The notes under the pieces are model-generated. The model saw only the letters and a list, made by a program, of their open reading frames with translations. It did no database searches and had not been told where the DNA came from. A program made the translations under genes and the position numbers. Below, in pieces: positions 1 to 9,464 of a stretch of DNA of 64,000 nt. The number at the start of each line of letters is the position of its first letter. Positions within the stretch are counted from its first letter, which is position 1. The DNA comes from Oscillospiraceae bacterium (lineage in GTDB: Bacteria > Bacillota > Clostridia > Oscillospirales > Oscillospiraceae): assembly GCA_009777235.1 (NCBI GenBank), contig WRMH01000004.1, positions 83,187 to 147,186 on the forward strand. Reading direction: 5' to 3'.

Positions 1-2
1 TA

Positions 3-1046
3 TTAACCGCCGGAAAAACAGCGGATCACGGCGCGATAAATGAGGTTTACCGCGCAAGTATCGGCGTAGACGAGCTCTTTGTAAAGCCCGGAAGAAGGCT
101 GGTAAACAGTGATAATGAAAATTTGCAGTTGGAATATCTGGGGTTGGGTGATGCCAAGACCGATGAGAGCGCTTTCCGTGACCAAGGGGCTCAAATAGTC
201 GGAAAGCTACTCGGCGTGGACGTCGTCGTCAAAAGCCGCTTGGCACAGGACAACAAAGCGGGAGTCGTTTCCGCGATGAATGCCGCCCCGGGGCTAAGGG
301 GAGATCAGTATATGGCTGTCAAATCCGCAAATGAAGCCGCGGATGTGCGGACAAGGCTCGGCGAAATGCAAAGAAAAATCGAGGAAGCAAATTTAGAAAA
401 GAAGTATACGCTCCCAAAAGCGGTCGTGGATATGTCAAACAAATCATTGCAGGTCTCGGCGATAGAGATTGGCGTATTAGATTATATTATTGACAACGAC
501 GACAGGCACGTTGGAAACCTTTTTATAAAAGAGGAAGCGGGTAATTTTAAAATCATAGGGATTGATAACGACGGCGCATTTGGGGCGCGAAAGTGCATCT
601 TAGATGACGCCGAAATGACAAATCTCATACCCTTTGTCACGCGTGACCTAAAGACAAAAATCGAAAATTTAGACGCAACTGACGTGGCAAACGCGCTGAC
701 GGGAGTTGTGGACAGAGGCGAGCGCGGCGGCGAGGTTATTGACGCATTAAAAGATAGGATCACTAAGCTCAAAGAACATATTAAAAACATTCCGGTCAAG
801 ACAATGGATGAGCTAAATGCGGACACGCTAAATCAACTGATTGACAAAGGCAATTCCCACAGGGCGAACAAGCCGCTGGCGTGGCTGCAAGCCTACGCCT
901 CGCCGGAGGCCGAGCCGGTTATTAACACAGACAAACTCGGAAACGAAATTAGAGACAAAAATTTAAACCGGAAAGAGAAACTTATCAACTGGGATCACGA
1001 AAACATAATGAACGAAAGAGCCCGAAATAAAAATAAAAAAGTATAG
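3..1046 (+). CDS. Kinase-fold protein, PI3/4-kinase-like catalytic motifs (5' end outside window)
   Basis: The frame is open from the left edge, so the start is missing. About 347 residues are visible. Near visible residues 164-174 is NDDRHVGNLF, and near 185-195 is IIGIDNDGAFG. This spacing of a DRHxGN catalytic loop followed by a metal-binding Asp is the signature of phosphatidylinositol 3/4-kinase-like and actin-fragmin-kinase-like folds, also found in some bacterial protein kinases and effectors. The upstream part has a possible nucleotide-binding strand (ELFVKPG) and a charged helical stretch (residues about 110-135). The C-terminal 100 residues are lysine- and asparagine-rich. The kinase assignment rests on motifs only; substrate and location are unknown. 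No neighbour in the window shares an operon with it. Confidence 0.5.
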   Translation, partial: LTAGKTADHGAINEVYRASIGVDELFVKPGRRLVNSDNENLQLEYLGLGDAKTDESAFRDQGAQIVGKLLGVDVVVKSRLAQDNKAGVVSAMNAAPGLRGDQYMAVKSANEAADVRTRLGEMQRKIEEANLEKKYTLPKAVVDMSNKSLQVSAIEIGVLDYIIDNDDRHVGNLFIKEEAGNFKIIGIDNDGAFGARKCILDDAEMTNLIPFVTRDLKTKIENLDATDVANALTGVVDRGERGGEVIDALKDRITKLKEHIKNIPVKTMDELNADTLNQLIDKGNSHRANKPLAWLQAYASPEAEPVINTDKLGNEIRDKNLNRKEKLINWDHENIMNERARNKNKKV

Positions 1047-1171
1047 TATGTTGCGAAAGGGTCGCAAATCTAACATTGGGCTTGCAAGAGTGCGCTTTTT
1101 ATGTTATGCTTAATTTGTCGGGAAGTGAGTAAAATCCAAACAGGAAAAGCAAAACGAGTGAGGGCAGGCTA

Positions 1172-3400
1172 ATGGCAGAGGCAAAAAAGCGCAGGCACAT
1201 CGGCGTGCTTTGTTCAACAATAGAAATTGCCACGCAATACGACGTTTGGAAAGGCATTGCGGAGATAGCAGAAGCCAATGACATACACCTTACGGCATAC
1301 ATAGGCACATATCAGACGACGGATAATAATTTCGCTTCGCATATGGAATCATGCTGCAACACAATGTGGGCGGGTGATCTCTTGGACGGGGTTATTATTC
1401 TTTCCGGATTTATCGCCCAAAACATCGGGCTTGACGAATTTAGCGAATATGCCGAAAGGATTCCAAAAGATGCGCCCGCCGTTTCGGTTTCGTTTGAAAT
1501 ACCCGGCATACCGTCAGTATTGACCTACAACAAGACCGGAATGTATAGCGCGATTGACCACCTGATAAAAGTGCACGAAAAAAAGCATATCGCGTTTGTA
1601 AAAGGGCCGGACGGACACCCGGAGGCGGAATCGCGCCTTTTGGGTTACAAAGAAGCGCTCGAAGCAAACGGCATACCATTTGACGAAAATTACCTCTTTG
1701 ACGGCGACTTCGGACGCGCCGGAGGGCGTAAAGCCGTCGCCGACCTGTATGATGTGCGCAAAATCCCCGTTGACGCCATTGCCTGCTGCAATGACCAGTC
1801 TGCCGTCGGGGTTTTGTCCATTTTAAACACAAGGGGGCTAATGGTGCCCGGAGACCTTGAAGTTATAGGATTTGACAACGATATTATCTCTTCGATATAT
1901 GTCCCCACCATCAGCACGGTAGGGCAGGATTTTACCGAGCTTGGAAGAGTGAGCGCAAAGCTCTTGATTGACCAGATAAACGGGGTTGAGGTAGACCCCA
2001 TAACGTATATAGTTCCAGAGTTTATTGCGCGTCAGTCCTGCGGGTGCATGGCAAACGAGTATGAAAACGTAAAGGATGAAAAAGAAGAAAGCGATGAGAG
2101 CGGCGCGTTTAGCTCATATATAAAAGGCGAATTTGCGCAGATGCTGCACGATGAAGTGCCCGCCGAGCAGATTGAGGCGTGGGCGGACACGATACTCGAA
2201 AAATTATACGAAAAACCGTTTTCAAAAACCGAGTTTCTAAATGCTTTCGACAAGATGCTTGTCGCTTGCTATCATTCATATTCAAGGGATTTTGCGGTGT
2301 GGCATAAGCTGCTTATCAAAATGGCAATGGCAATAGAAATCCACAGAAGCGAGTTTGAGTATGCGTACACGATGCTCACGACGCTCACCTTTGCCACAAC
2401 GCTTGTTTATGACATACGCCATCGCGAGGAAAGAAAAAAAGAATACACGCTAAATGACGACCGTATGCGCAAAAGGCGGATAACAAACGCGCTTCTCATA
2501 ATGTTTGACGTCGAGACTCTGGCGGAAGAGCTTTATAAATCAATTTCTTCCATTTCGATAAATACGGCGCTCATTGGGCTGTATAGCGAGCCGGTAAAAA
2601 GAGGGGACAGATACGGCAACCGCACGATAGAAACGCTTATCGGATTTGACGGGGAAGATAGATTTAATGTTCAGCACAATAGCTGGTCGCCGATTTTGTT
2701 TTCTGACTTCTCCACCATTGACGGGTTTGATTTTGAAAGATTTCGCAGAACCATGATTTACCAGCCGCTCTTCTTTATGGAAGAAGAGGTCGGAGTCATG
2801 CTTTTGCCGTATGATTCTGAGATTCCGGCGGACGCTTACGAAACGCTTCGCCTCAACATCTCGACGGCGATAAAGGGCGCAAAATTGGTCGAGACCATTC
2901 ATACGCTCGCCATTACAGATGAACTTACGAATCTGCTCAACAGAAGGGGATTTTTTCAATTTACTTATTCAAGACTCCAGCATTTGCAAAGAGACCCCGA
3001 CATTGTCCCGGTTGTAATGTTTATGGATATGGACGCGTTAAAACAAATCAACGATAACTATGGGCACAGTGAGGGCGACACGGCAATCTCTGTCTTTGCG
3101 GCGATATTAAAGGATACAATGCGCGAGGAGGACATTATCGGAAGAATAGGCGGAGACGAGTTTGCGGCATTTACCAATGTAAAGTCAAAGGACAACGCGA
3201 GGCAGCTTGAGCGCCGAATACGCAAGGCATTTGATGAGTATAACGAGAGAGGGCTGCACCCATATAAGGTGAACGGTTCTATCGGCAGCGTCATATTGGA
3301 CGAATCAACAAGGGAATGTTTTGAGAGCGCCATGCATAAGGCCGACAGCGTGCTGTATGAGGAAAAAATGGAAAAAAAGAAAGTGGGTCTGTCGCGCTGA
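1172..3400 (+). CDS. Diguanylate cyclase with LacI-type ligand-binding sensor domain
   Basis: Predicted to make cyclic di-GMP from two GTP. Residues about 8-290 look like a periplasmic-binding/LacI effector domain (opening KRRHIGVLCSTIEIATQYDV, later VIGFDNDIISSIYVPTIST), but there is no helix-turn-helix and no signal peptide, so sensing is probably cytoplasmic. A helical region with no recognised domain follows (about 300-570). The C-terminal GGDEF domain begins at ITDELTNLLNRRGF and has an intact active site GRIGGDEF. An RxxD inhibitory site (REED) sits five residues before GGDEF, so product inhibition is expected. Start chosen at ATG 1172 behind the purine-rich gtgagggcag. A motility gene cluster downstream makes a role in the motile/sessile switch plausible, but this is inference. 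Confidence 0.88.
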   Translation: MAEAKKRRHIGVLCSTIEIATQYDVWKGIAEIAEANDIHLTAYIGTYQTTDNNFASHMESCCNTMWAGDLLDGVIILSGFIAQNIGLDEFSEYAERIPKDAPAVSVSFEIPGIPSVLTYNKTGMYSAIDHLIKVHEKKHIAFVKGPDGHPEAESRLLGYKEALEANGIPFDENYLFDGDFGRAGGRKAVADLYDVRKIPVDAIACCNDQSAVGVLSILNTRGLMVPGDLEVIGFDNDIISSIYVPTISTVGQDFTELGRVSAKLLIDQINGVEVDPITYIVPEFIARQSCGCMANEYENVKDEKEESDESGAFSSYIKGEFAQMLHDEVPAEQIEAWADTILEKLYEKPFSKTEFLNAFDKMLVACYHSYSRDFAVWHKLLIKMAMAIEIHRSEFEYAYTMLTTLTFATTLVYDIRHREERKKEYTLNDDRMRKRRITNALLIMFDVETLAEELYKSISSISINTALIGLYSEPVKRGDRYGNRTIETLIGFDGEDRFNVQHNSWSPILFSDFSTIDGFDFERFRRTMIYQPLFFMEEEVGVMLLPYDSEIPADAYETLRLNISTAIKGAKLVETIHTLAITDELTNLLNRRGFFQFTYSRLQHLQRDPDIVPVVMFMDMDALKQINDNYGHSEGDTAISVFAAILKDTMREEDIIGRIGGDEFAAFTNVKSKDNARQLERRIRKAFDEYNERGLHPYKVNGSIGSVILDESTRECFESAMHKADSVLYEEKMEKKKVGLSR

Positions 3401-3455
3401 GGGCAAAAAAAGGCAGGTGAACAGCCCAAAAGTGCCGCAATAAGGAGAGCTTGAA

Positions 3456-3707
3456 ATGGAAAAATCACCGGAGAGAATAGAAAAGGAAGCGCGTTTGGAG
3501 GAGTATAACAAAACTTACGCCGATCAGCTTCGTCTGCAAAGATATATTGACGCGCTCGAAAGAGACAACGAAAGCATCCGAGACGCGGAGGTTTTCACAA
3601 ACAGGGGCAAAAGACGTCAAAAAAAGCTCATAAAAATCAACGACAAGGATATTTCGCTATACAAAAAAATGCTCCGCACTTTGCCCGAGCCGCCGCCGTT
3701 TAAATAA
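3456..3707 (+). CDS. Small charged coiled-coil-like hypothetical protein
   Basis: An 83-residue protein with a clear ribosome binding site (aaggagagcttgaaATG). It lies 55 bases after the diguanylate cyclase and may be cotranscribed. It is almost entirely charged and helical, rich in Lys, Glu, Arg and Asp, with heptad-like spacing over residues 1-60 and a short proline-rich tail (PEPPPF). No membrane segment, signal peptide or catalytic motif is visible. I do not recognise the family. It is likely real because of the strong RBS and the lack of a competing frame. Confidence 0.6.
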   Translation: MEKSPERIEKEARLEEYNKTYADQLRLQRYIDALERDNESIRDAEVFTNRGKRRQKKLIKINDKDISLYKKMLRTLPEPPPFK

Positions 3708-3737
3708 TCCCGGTCGCCGTCCGTAGCCGAATCACTC

Positions 3738-3754
3738 CGGCGGTGCGTTCGCCG
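3738..3754 (+). repeat. Short GTGCGTT-loop hairpin, copy 1
   Basis: CGGCG and CGCCG arms enclose the loop GTGCGTT. The same GGTGCGTTCG core recurs at 9312-9332 and 26204-26226, always between genes and with differing stems. Function unknown. Confidence 0.45.
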
Positions 3755-3798
3755 TCACTGCTATCTTTCCGGCAATCTTTAAGGACTGTGTAAAAAAT

Positions 3799-4623
3799 AT
3801 GCTTCCTCACATAAAAATATTTAACATAACGATACACACGTTCGACTTGACGGCGATTGCAGGTATGCTCGTTATTTTTGGCATACTTATTTTGCTCTGC
3901 TCCCCGCTTTTTTCAAAAAACCGGAGCTTAGACAAAAAAATCGCCATGAGAGCATACGCGGCGGCGATAGCCGGGGCGGTGATCGGGGCGGTGCTGCTTC
4001 GCCCGCTGACAAAAATACCCGAGGCTATCTCGCAGTGGGACAGATTCTCTGACATGCCGCAAGAGGCGCTGATTGATTTTCTGTTTGGCGAGATCGTTTT
4101 TTACGGAGGATTGATAGGCGGAGCTGTCGCGGTCTATATCGTATGTAAAATCAGCTGCATCCCCGTAATACCAATATTTGACGCTATGGCAGCCGCTGTG
4201 CCGCTCGGTCACGCCGTCGGCAGGCTCGGCTGCTTGTTTGCCGGTTGCTGTTATGGGGTACACGTCAGCGAAAGCCATCCATTTTCGATAATATATCCGC
4301 CCGAATCTTTATCGGCGCCGCCGGGTGTTCCGATTTTGGCGGTTCCCGCGATAGAAGCGGCATCGCTGGTTTGCATTTTTGCCGTTGTATTGTATTTTTA
4401 TGCAAGATCACGGGTAAAAGGGCTTTGCATCGGGCTATACTTGACGCTATATTCGATAATGCGCTTCATATTGGAGTTTTATAGAGGGGACCCGATAAGG
4501 GGCGTGTATGGCGCATTTTCAACTTCCCACTACATTTCCATAGGTGTTTTCGCGGCGGGCGTTTCATTTTTGGCGTATGCCCGGCGCGAAAAAATGATGG
4601 ACCAAGTGACCGAGCGCAGGTGA
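3799..4623 (+). CDS. lgt: Prolipoprotein diacylglyceryl transferase family protein (Lgt-like)
   Basis: A polytopic membrane protein of 274 residues with about seven hydrophobic segments. Lgt moves a diacylglyceryl group from phosphatidylglycerol to the lipobox cysteine of prolipoproteins. The family motif region appears as GHAVGRLGCLFAGCCYG (about residues 136-152), matching the Cys-rich variant common in Clostridia rather than the classical GRxGNFxN. The second conserved block, RFILEFYRGDPIRG, includes the Arg-Glu pair expected near the C-terminus. Start ATG 3799 follows a weak RBS (aaggactg). Because the canonical Asn residues are replaced, it could be a paralogue with altered substrate; the general family is secure. 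Confidence 0.8.
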   Translation: MLPHIKIFNITIHTFDLTAIAGMLVIFGILILLCSPLFSKNRSLDKKIAMRAYAAAIAGAVIGAVLLRPLTKIPEAISQWDRFSDMPQEALIDFLFGEIVFYGGLIGGAVAVYIVCKISCIPVIPIFDAMAAAVPLGHAVGRLGCLFAGCCYGVHVSESHPFSIIYPPESLSAPPGVPILAVPAIEAASLVCIFAVVLYFYARSRVKGLCIGLYLTLYSIMRFILEFYRGDPIRGVYGAFSTSHYISIGVFAAGVSFLAYARREKMMDQVTERR

Positions 4624-4680
4624 GTTTAGGCTAACCGAAAAAAGCAGCCTTTCGGGCAAAAGGGTCTGTATTTTACCTGA

Positions 4681-4842
4681 AGGCAACCTCCGAAAACCCT
4701 ATCACGGCAATATCCCGGCGATTTTTTCGCCAAACTTCGTTAAATTTCCTTGAAATGAAGCAATCATTCCTGCGAAAATTTGCCTCGCATGGCAAAAAAA
4801 TCACTCGGTATCTTGCGCGCTCAGGGTTTTCGGAGGTTGCCT
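4681..4842. repeat. MITE-like element with 20-bp perfect terminal inverted repeats
   Basis: Bases 4681-4700 (aggcaacctccgaaaaccct) are exactly complementary to 4823-4842. Inside, a second imperfect pairing joins a cgattttttcgcca-like stretch to a tggcaaaaaaatca-like stretch. No reading frame of note lies within. The element fills most of the 318-base gap between the Lgt-like gene and galM. No second copy was seen in the window. Confidence 0.6.
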
Positions 4843-4877
4843 GAAATTTACAAATCCGTAAAAATGCCGAGATTTTC

Positions 4878-4906
4878 TTGACAAAAGGTTTTGCAGAGCA
4901 TACAAT
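4878..4906 (+). promoter_or_regulatory. Sigma-A promoter of galM
   Basis: Perfect -35 TTGACA (4878-4883), 17-base spacer, -10 TACAAT (4901-4906). It sits 36 bases before the galM start and just after the inverted-repeat element. Confidence 0.8.
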
Positions 4907-4941
4907 ACCAGCGAATAAAAAACAGAGGGAGACGCAAAGCA

Positions 4942-5970
4942 ATGACGATTGAAAAGCAACCTTTCGGGTCTACAAAGGCCGGCTTGCCGGTTGAGCTTTA
5001 TAAAATGAAAGATGGCGGGATAACCGTAGAGATCATTACTTACGGCGCCGCCATTCGCGCTATAAATGTGCCGTCGGGCACAGGCTGCCGCGATGTGGCT
5101 CTCGGTTTTGATGATATTGCGGGCTATGAGGCAAACAAAGCCTTTCACGGCGCGGTCATCGGGAGAATCGGAAACCGCGTGGCAAACGCAAGATACGAGA
5201 TGAACGGCAAAACCTTCGAGCTTGACGTAAACGACGGACAAAACAGCTTGCACGGCGGCTTTGTCGGGTTTGACAAGCAAGTGTGGAGCGCAAAAGAAGA
5301 AGCTGACGCGCTTGTTTTGACGCTGCTCGACAAGGAGGGCACTGCGGCGGGCTATCCGGGCGACCTCGAATGTCAAGTCAAATATACGCTCGCGGACGGA
5401 GCTTTTGGTATCGAATATACAGCAAAATGCACGCAAGACACCCCGATAAACCTCACAAACCACGTATATTTCAATTTGGCGGGCGCGTCTTCGGGCAGCA
5501 TAACCGGCCATAAAATACAGATAATTTCAGACGCCATCACGGCAGTTGACGAAACGCTCATACCGACGGGTGAGCTGATGGACGTTACGGGAACGGCATT
5601 TGATTTGCGCGAGCGGACGGTCATATCAAAGGGCATTGACGACAAACACCGCCAAATCGAACTCGGCGGCGGATATGACCACAACTGGGTGCTCTCGAAT
5701 GAAGAGCGCCGGGAACTGACGCTCGCGGCGGTTTTAGAGTGCGGCGGGCTTATAATGGAATGTCTGACCACAAAGCCCGGCATCCAGTTTTATAGCGGAA
5801 ACATGATGAGCGGCGAGACCGGAAAAGACGGCGCGGTATATTCAAAACGCACGGGGTTGTGCCTTGAGACCCAATATTGGCCAAACTCCGTAAACACGCC
5901 AAAATTTCCGGCATCCATTCTCAAAAAAGGGCAAGTTTACAATCACAAGACAGTATATAAATTCAGATAA
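4942..5970 (+). CDS. galM: Aldose 1-epimerase (galactose mutarotase)
   Basis: Interconverts alpha and beta anomers of hexoses in the cytoplasm, feeding the Leloir pathway. The 342-residue length from ATG 4942 fits the family. This start has an RBS (gaggga) and excludes a 17-codon upstream extension that overlaps the promoter -10 region. Visible family blocks: ITYGAAIRAINVP near the N-terminus, GRIGNRVANARYEMNGK, NDGQNSLHGG (catalytic-site His region), LTNHVYFNLAG (second conserved His), GGGYDHNWVL, and LCLETQYWPNSVN (catalytic Glu). It appears to be a single-gene unit with its own promoter. Confidence 0.93.
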   Translation: MTIEKQPFGSTKAGLPVELYKMKDGGITVEIITYGAAIRAINVPSGTGCRDVALGFDDIAGYEANKAFHGAVIGRIGNRVANARYEMNGKTFELDVNDGQNSLHGGFVGFDKQVWSAKEEADALVLTLLDKEGTAAGYPGDLECQVKYTLADGAFGIEYTAKCTQDTPINLTNHVYFNLAGASSGSITGHKIQIISDAITAVDETLIPTGELMDVTGTAFDLRERTVISKGIDDKHRQIELGGGYDHNWVLSNEERRELTLAAVLECGGLIMECLTTKPGIQFYSGNMMSGETGKDGAVYSKRTGLCLETQYWPNSVNTPKFPASILKKGQVYNHKTVYKFR

Positions 5971-6057
5971 AGCAGCATTAGGTTTGGGAAAACTCGCGTA
6001 AAACAAATAAATCAACGTACAAGCAAACATAAAAAAGGCACTCGACAATGAGGGCAA

Positions 6058-9000
6058 GTGGGGGTATGTGCGGTGCGTGCATTAAAGGAAAACAAGGAAA
6101 AAACGAGCGGCAAAAGCGGCGGCGAAACCGCCCTTATTAAGGCTGCCACGGATGCCGAAAATTCGGGGGTGGGGGGGGGTGCTATGCACGGTGATATAAC
6201 GCTTGAAGCTGTGTATGATTCCCTTCAGGATATGATATTCACGAAGGATATAAACGGCAGGATTACCAGCGTGAATAATTTATATGCCGAACATACGATG
6301 CTAAGTAAAGAATCCATTATCGGTAAGGACACCCTCGAGCTTGGCATAATGGCTGAGGAACGGGCAAAAGCCATTATGGAAGCGGATAGAAAAGTAATAG
6401 AAGAGAAAAAGGAAATAATCGAAAGCTACTGGTCTACGTTCGCAAACGGCAAAAGGCTGTACGTATGTACGGTGAGGACGCCTCTCATAGAAAAAGGAGA
6501 GGTTACGGGCGTACTTGTCATATTAAAAGATCAAACAAGCATGATGCTTGCGATGGAAGAAGCGGATAAGCAAAACAAGCGGCTAAAAACTCTCGGCAAG
6601 GTTTCGGAGCTTATGCTCGAACCCGATATTACCGCCTTTGAGCAGTCAATGCACGAGGCGATAAAAATAATAGGCGATGGGATAAACGCCGATAAGATAG
6701 ATATATGGCGGCTGCACAGAGACGGCGGTGAAACAAGCTATATCCCGGCATACAATTGGGCGGCGGGTGAAGAACTAAACGGCGCAGGGGGAGATCGCCC
6801 GGACAGAGAACGCATAGAGCGGGGGGACAAAATAAAGCCGTTTATAGACGTAATCGTGCTCAAGGGAAAATCCGTAAATTGCAAGGTATGCGATATGGGT
6901 CCCGCCGCAAAGGAGTTTCTCGAAATCCTCAAAATAAAATCAGCCTTAATACTGCCGATAATCTTGGGCAATGAACCTTGGGGCTTTATCGGCGCGTTTG
7001 ACACCTCAAAAGAACGCTCTTTTACCGAAAACGAAAAACTGCTGCTCAGCTCGTCGAGGCAAATGATAGTGAGCGCCATGACCCGTATAGAGATGACAAA
7101 GGACATTGTGCAAAAAACCGAACAGCTTGAGTATTCGCTAAATACAAAGCGGGACTTTTTCGCGAGAATGAGCCACGAAATCAGAACTCCGATGAACGCG
7201 ATTTTGGGCTTGACCGAGCTTGCGTTGCGCGAGCGTATGTCAAATGCCGCAACGGAACACATTGTAACGGTAAAGCAAGTGGGGAGCAACCTGCTGACGA
7301 TACTAAATGACATATTAAATGTGTCAAAAATTGAGTCCGGCAACATGGAAGTCGTCAACATGCACTATTCCTTGTCGTCGCTGCTTTATGACATCATCAG
7401 CATTATCAGAATGAGGATCGCGTATACAAGAATCCGGTTTTTGGTGGATATTGACAGCAACCTCCCGGCGGGGCTTATCGGAGACGAGGCAAAAGTAAGG
7501 CAAATTCTCATAAATCTGCTCGGAAACGCCGTAAAATATACGGAAAAAGGATATGTAAAGCTCGCTGTCCGGGGCGACCTAAAGGGCGATGAAATGGTCG
7601 AGCTGGTATTTACCGTCTCCGACAGCGGCAGGGGCATAAAAGAAGAAGATCAGAAGAGGCTGTTTGACGACTATAGCCAAGTAGACAAAGAGAACAATGT
7701 CGGAATTGAGGGCGCGGGGCTGGGCCTTTCCATAACAAGCGGGCTGCTATCGGTCATGGACGGCAAAATCAAGCTAAAATCCGAGTATGGGAAGGGCAGC
7801 GAGTTTACGGTCACGATTCCGCAAAAGATTGATGATTGGAGCAAGCTGGCCGTGGTTCACAACCCGGACAAGAAAAAAACTTTGATTTATGAGCGGCGCG
7901 CAATGCAAATCCAAAACCTTATGCAAGAGGTGGAAAACCTTGGCATTGCGTGTGATTTTATTGACAATGCCGATGATTTGATCAAAAAAGCAGCAACAGG
8001 GTCATATGCCTATATATTAGGTTCGACAGAACTGATGAATGAAGTTAGGGAAGAATTAGAGGCAATCAAGAGAAATTTCAAAATAGTTCAAATAATCGGC
8101 ATAACCGATTTTGGCGAGGAGGCGGACAATGTATGGAGAACCCTGTCAACGCCGATCCACACGATAGCCCTTGCAAATGTATATAACGGAGAGGTTGAGC
8201 GTTACAGCTATATTACGGAAGATGAAGCGTCCATCAGATTTTCCGCGCCGGACGCCCGTGTCCTCATCGTAGACGACATTATGACAAACCTAAAAGTGGC
8301 GGCGGGGCTGCTCTCGCCATATGAGGTCGAGGTTGACATATGCTCCGGCGGGGCGGAAGCTATTGAGGCCGTCCAAGAAAAAGTATACGACATGGTGTTT
8401 ATGGATCATAAAATGCCGGGTATTGACGGAGTGGAAGCGACAAAGAGAATACGCGCAATGGGCGGGGAAAACGAATACTATAAGAATTTGCCGATTGTCG
8501 CCCTCACGGCAAACGTCATGATAAACATGAAAGAAATATTTTTAAACGCCGGGTTTAGTGACTTTATTTCAAAACCGATAGATACGGTTCTTTTGGGCAA
8601 CGTCATGCGTCAGTGGATACCAAAATCAAAGCAAAGACGATACTATGCCGTGGAAGTAAACGAAAGGCAAACATTAAACTTAGACAGCGGCATCAGCATT
8701 GCGATAGAGGGCGTTGACGTTGACAAGGGCATCCGTACGTCGGGCGACAGGATTGACCTCTATCTTGAGATACTCGCCACATTTATGGAAGAAGCCAACG
8801 AACGCATTACCCAGCTTCGCGATTACGTCAGCAACGGCAACATACGCCTATATACGATCAGCGTCCATGCTCTAAAAGGGGCTTTGGCAAATATCGGGGC
8901 GGCGGAGCTGTCAGAATCGGCGCTAAAGCTCGAAAGGGCGGGAGAGAGCAAGAACATTGATTATATAGAAAAAAATAATGACAGGTTTATCAACGGTATA

Positions 9001-9312
9001 CGCCGCTTGCTGACAAGTTTAAAGGCCGCGCTTGAGGAATCAGCAAAAGGCATAAGCCGGGGAAAAACTGCCACAAAGGAAGATACGGAAGAGTTTCTCA
9101 AAACGCTCAAGAGCCTCCGCGTTGCTTTGGCGGATATGGATGCCGGAACAATGAACAGAGCGTTGGAAGAGCTTTTGAGCACGGCGCTCACGGAGCAGAG
9201 CCTTTCGACGGTGAGGCTCATCTCAAAGCATGTGCTTATGGCGGAGTTTGACGACGCGGAGCAAATGGTGGACTCTCTGATAGAGGCGCTCGGCAATGAG
9301 GAGACAGAATAG
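6058..9312 (+). CDS. Hybrid sensor histidine kinase: PAS, GAF, HisKA, HATPase, receiver, HPt
   Basis: A cytoplasmic multistep phosphorelay protein of 1084 residues, without membrane segments. PAS domain from about residue 43 (SLQDMIFTKDINGRITSVNN), GAF-like domain about 180-350, HisKA with phospho-acceptor His373 in ARMSHEIRTPMNAILG, ATPase N-box LINLLGNAVKYTEKG, then a degenerate receiver-like stretch, a receiver with Asp783 in MVFMDHKMPG, and an HPt with His937 in HALKGALANIGA. No DNA-binding output is present, so phosphate probably leaves through HPt to an unlinked regulator. The start is uncertain: GTG 6058 has an RBS placed rather close, GTG 6073 is possible, and ATG 6184 lies just after a G9 tract that could make the N-terminal 40 residues variable. 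Confidence 0.9.
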   Translation: MGVCAVRALKENKEKTSGKSGGETALIKAATDAENSGVGGGAMHGDITLEAVYDSLQDMIFTKDINGRITSVNNLYAEHTMLSKESIIGKDTLELGIMAEERAKAIMEADRKVIEEKKEIIESYWSTFANGKRLYVCTVRTPLIEKGEVTGVLVILKDQTSMMLAMEEADKQNKRLKTLGKVSELMLEPDITAFEQSMHEAIKIIGDGINADKIDIWRLHRDGGETSYIPAYNWAAGEELNGAGGDRPDRERIERGDKIKPFIDVIVLKGKSVNCKVCDMGPAAKEFLEILKIKSALILPIILGNEPWGFIGAFDTSKERSFTENEKLLLSSSRQMIVSAMTRIEMTKDIVQKTEQLEYSLNTKRDFFARMSHEIRTPMNAILGLTELALRERMSNAATEHIVTVKQVGSNLLTILNDILNVSKIESGNMEVVNMHYSLSSLLYDIISIIRMRIAYTRIRFLVDIDSNLPAGLIGDEAKVRQILINLLGNAVKYTEKGYVKLAVRGDLKGDEMVELVFTVSDSGRGIKEEDQKRLFDDYSQVDKENNVGIEGAGLGLSITSGLLSVMDGKIKLKSEYGKGSEFTVTIPQKIDDWSKLAVVHNPDKKKTLIYERRAMQIQNLMQEVENLGIACDFIDNADDLIKKAATGSYAYILGSTELMNEVREELEAIKRNFKIVQIIGITDFGEEADNVWRTLSTPIHTIALANVYNGEVERYSYITEDEASIRFSAPDARVLIVDDIMTNLKVAAGLLSPYEVEVDICSGGAEAIEAVQEKVYDMVFMDHKMPGIDGVEATKRIRAMGGENEYYKNLPIVALTANVMINMKEIFLNAGFSDFISKPIDTVLLGNVMRQWIPKSKQRRYYAVEVNERQTLNLDSGISIAIEGVDVDKGIRTSGDRIDLYLEILATFMEEANERITQLRDYVSNGNIRLYTISVHALKGALANIGAAELSESALKLERAGESKNIDYIEKNNDRFINGIRRLLTSLKAALEESAKGISRGKTATKEDTEEFLKTLKSLRVALADMDAGTMNRALEELLSTALTEQSLSTVRLISKHVLMAEFDDAEQMVDSLIEALGNEETE
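6171..6179 (+). repeat. Poly-G tract (G9) in the hybrid kinase gene
   Basis: Nine consecutive G, preceded by G5T, at codons 38-41. The tract is in frame now. An in-frame ATG at 6184 could restart translation if the tract slipped. Confidence 0.75.
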
Positions 9313-9332
9313 GCGACGGTGCGTTCGCCGCC
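9312..9332 (+). repeat. Short GTGCGTT-loop hairpin, copy 2
   Basis: GGCGA and TCGCC arms around the shared GGTGCGTTCG core. It overlaps the last base of the kinase stop codon and lies directly before palindromic repeat copy 1. It may contribute to termination. Confidence 0.4.
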
Positions 9333-9335
9333 TCT

Positions 9336-9455
9336 ATTCCTTCTCTGTCATAAAATCATTCCTCCCCGAACCACTGCGTCATCCATGCGCAGACGGTTCG
9401 GACGCTCCGCATCCATGCTCCGCTCTCGGAATGAATTTTATGACAGCGAAGGAAT
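9336..9455. repeat. Palindromic intergenic repeat, copy 1
   Basis: The outer arms pair over about 26 bases (attccttctctgtcataa with its near-complement). Inside is a second stem, ccgaacc...ggttcgg with ctgcg/cgcag. It fills the spacer between the convergent kinase and thiI genes. Related copies at 17018-17120 and 24217-24321 keep the stems with compensating base changes. Confidence 0.8.
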
Positions 9456-9464
9456 TCAGCAGAT

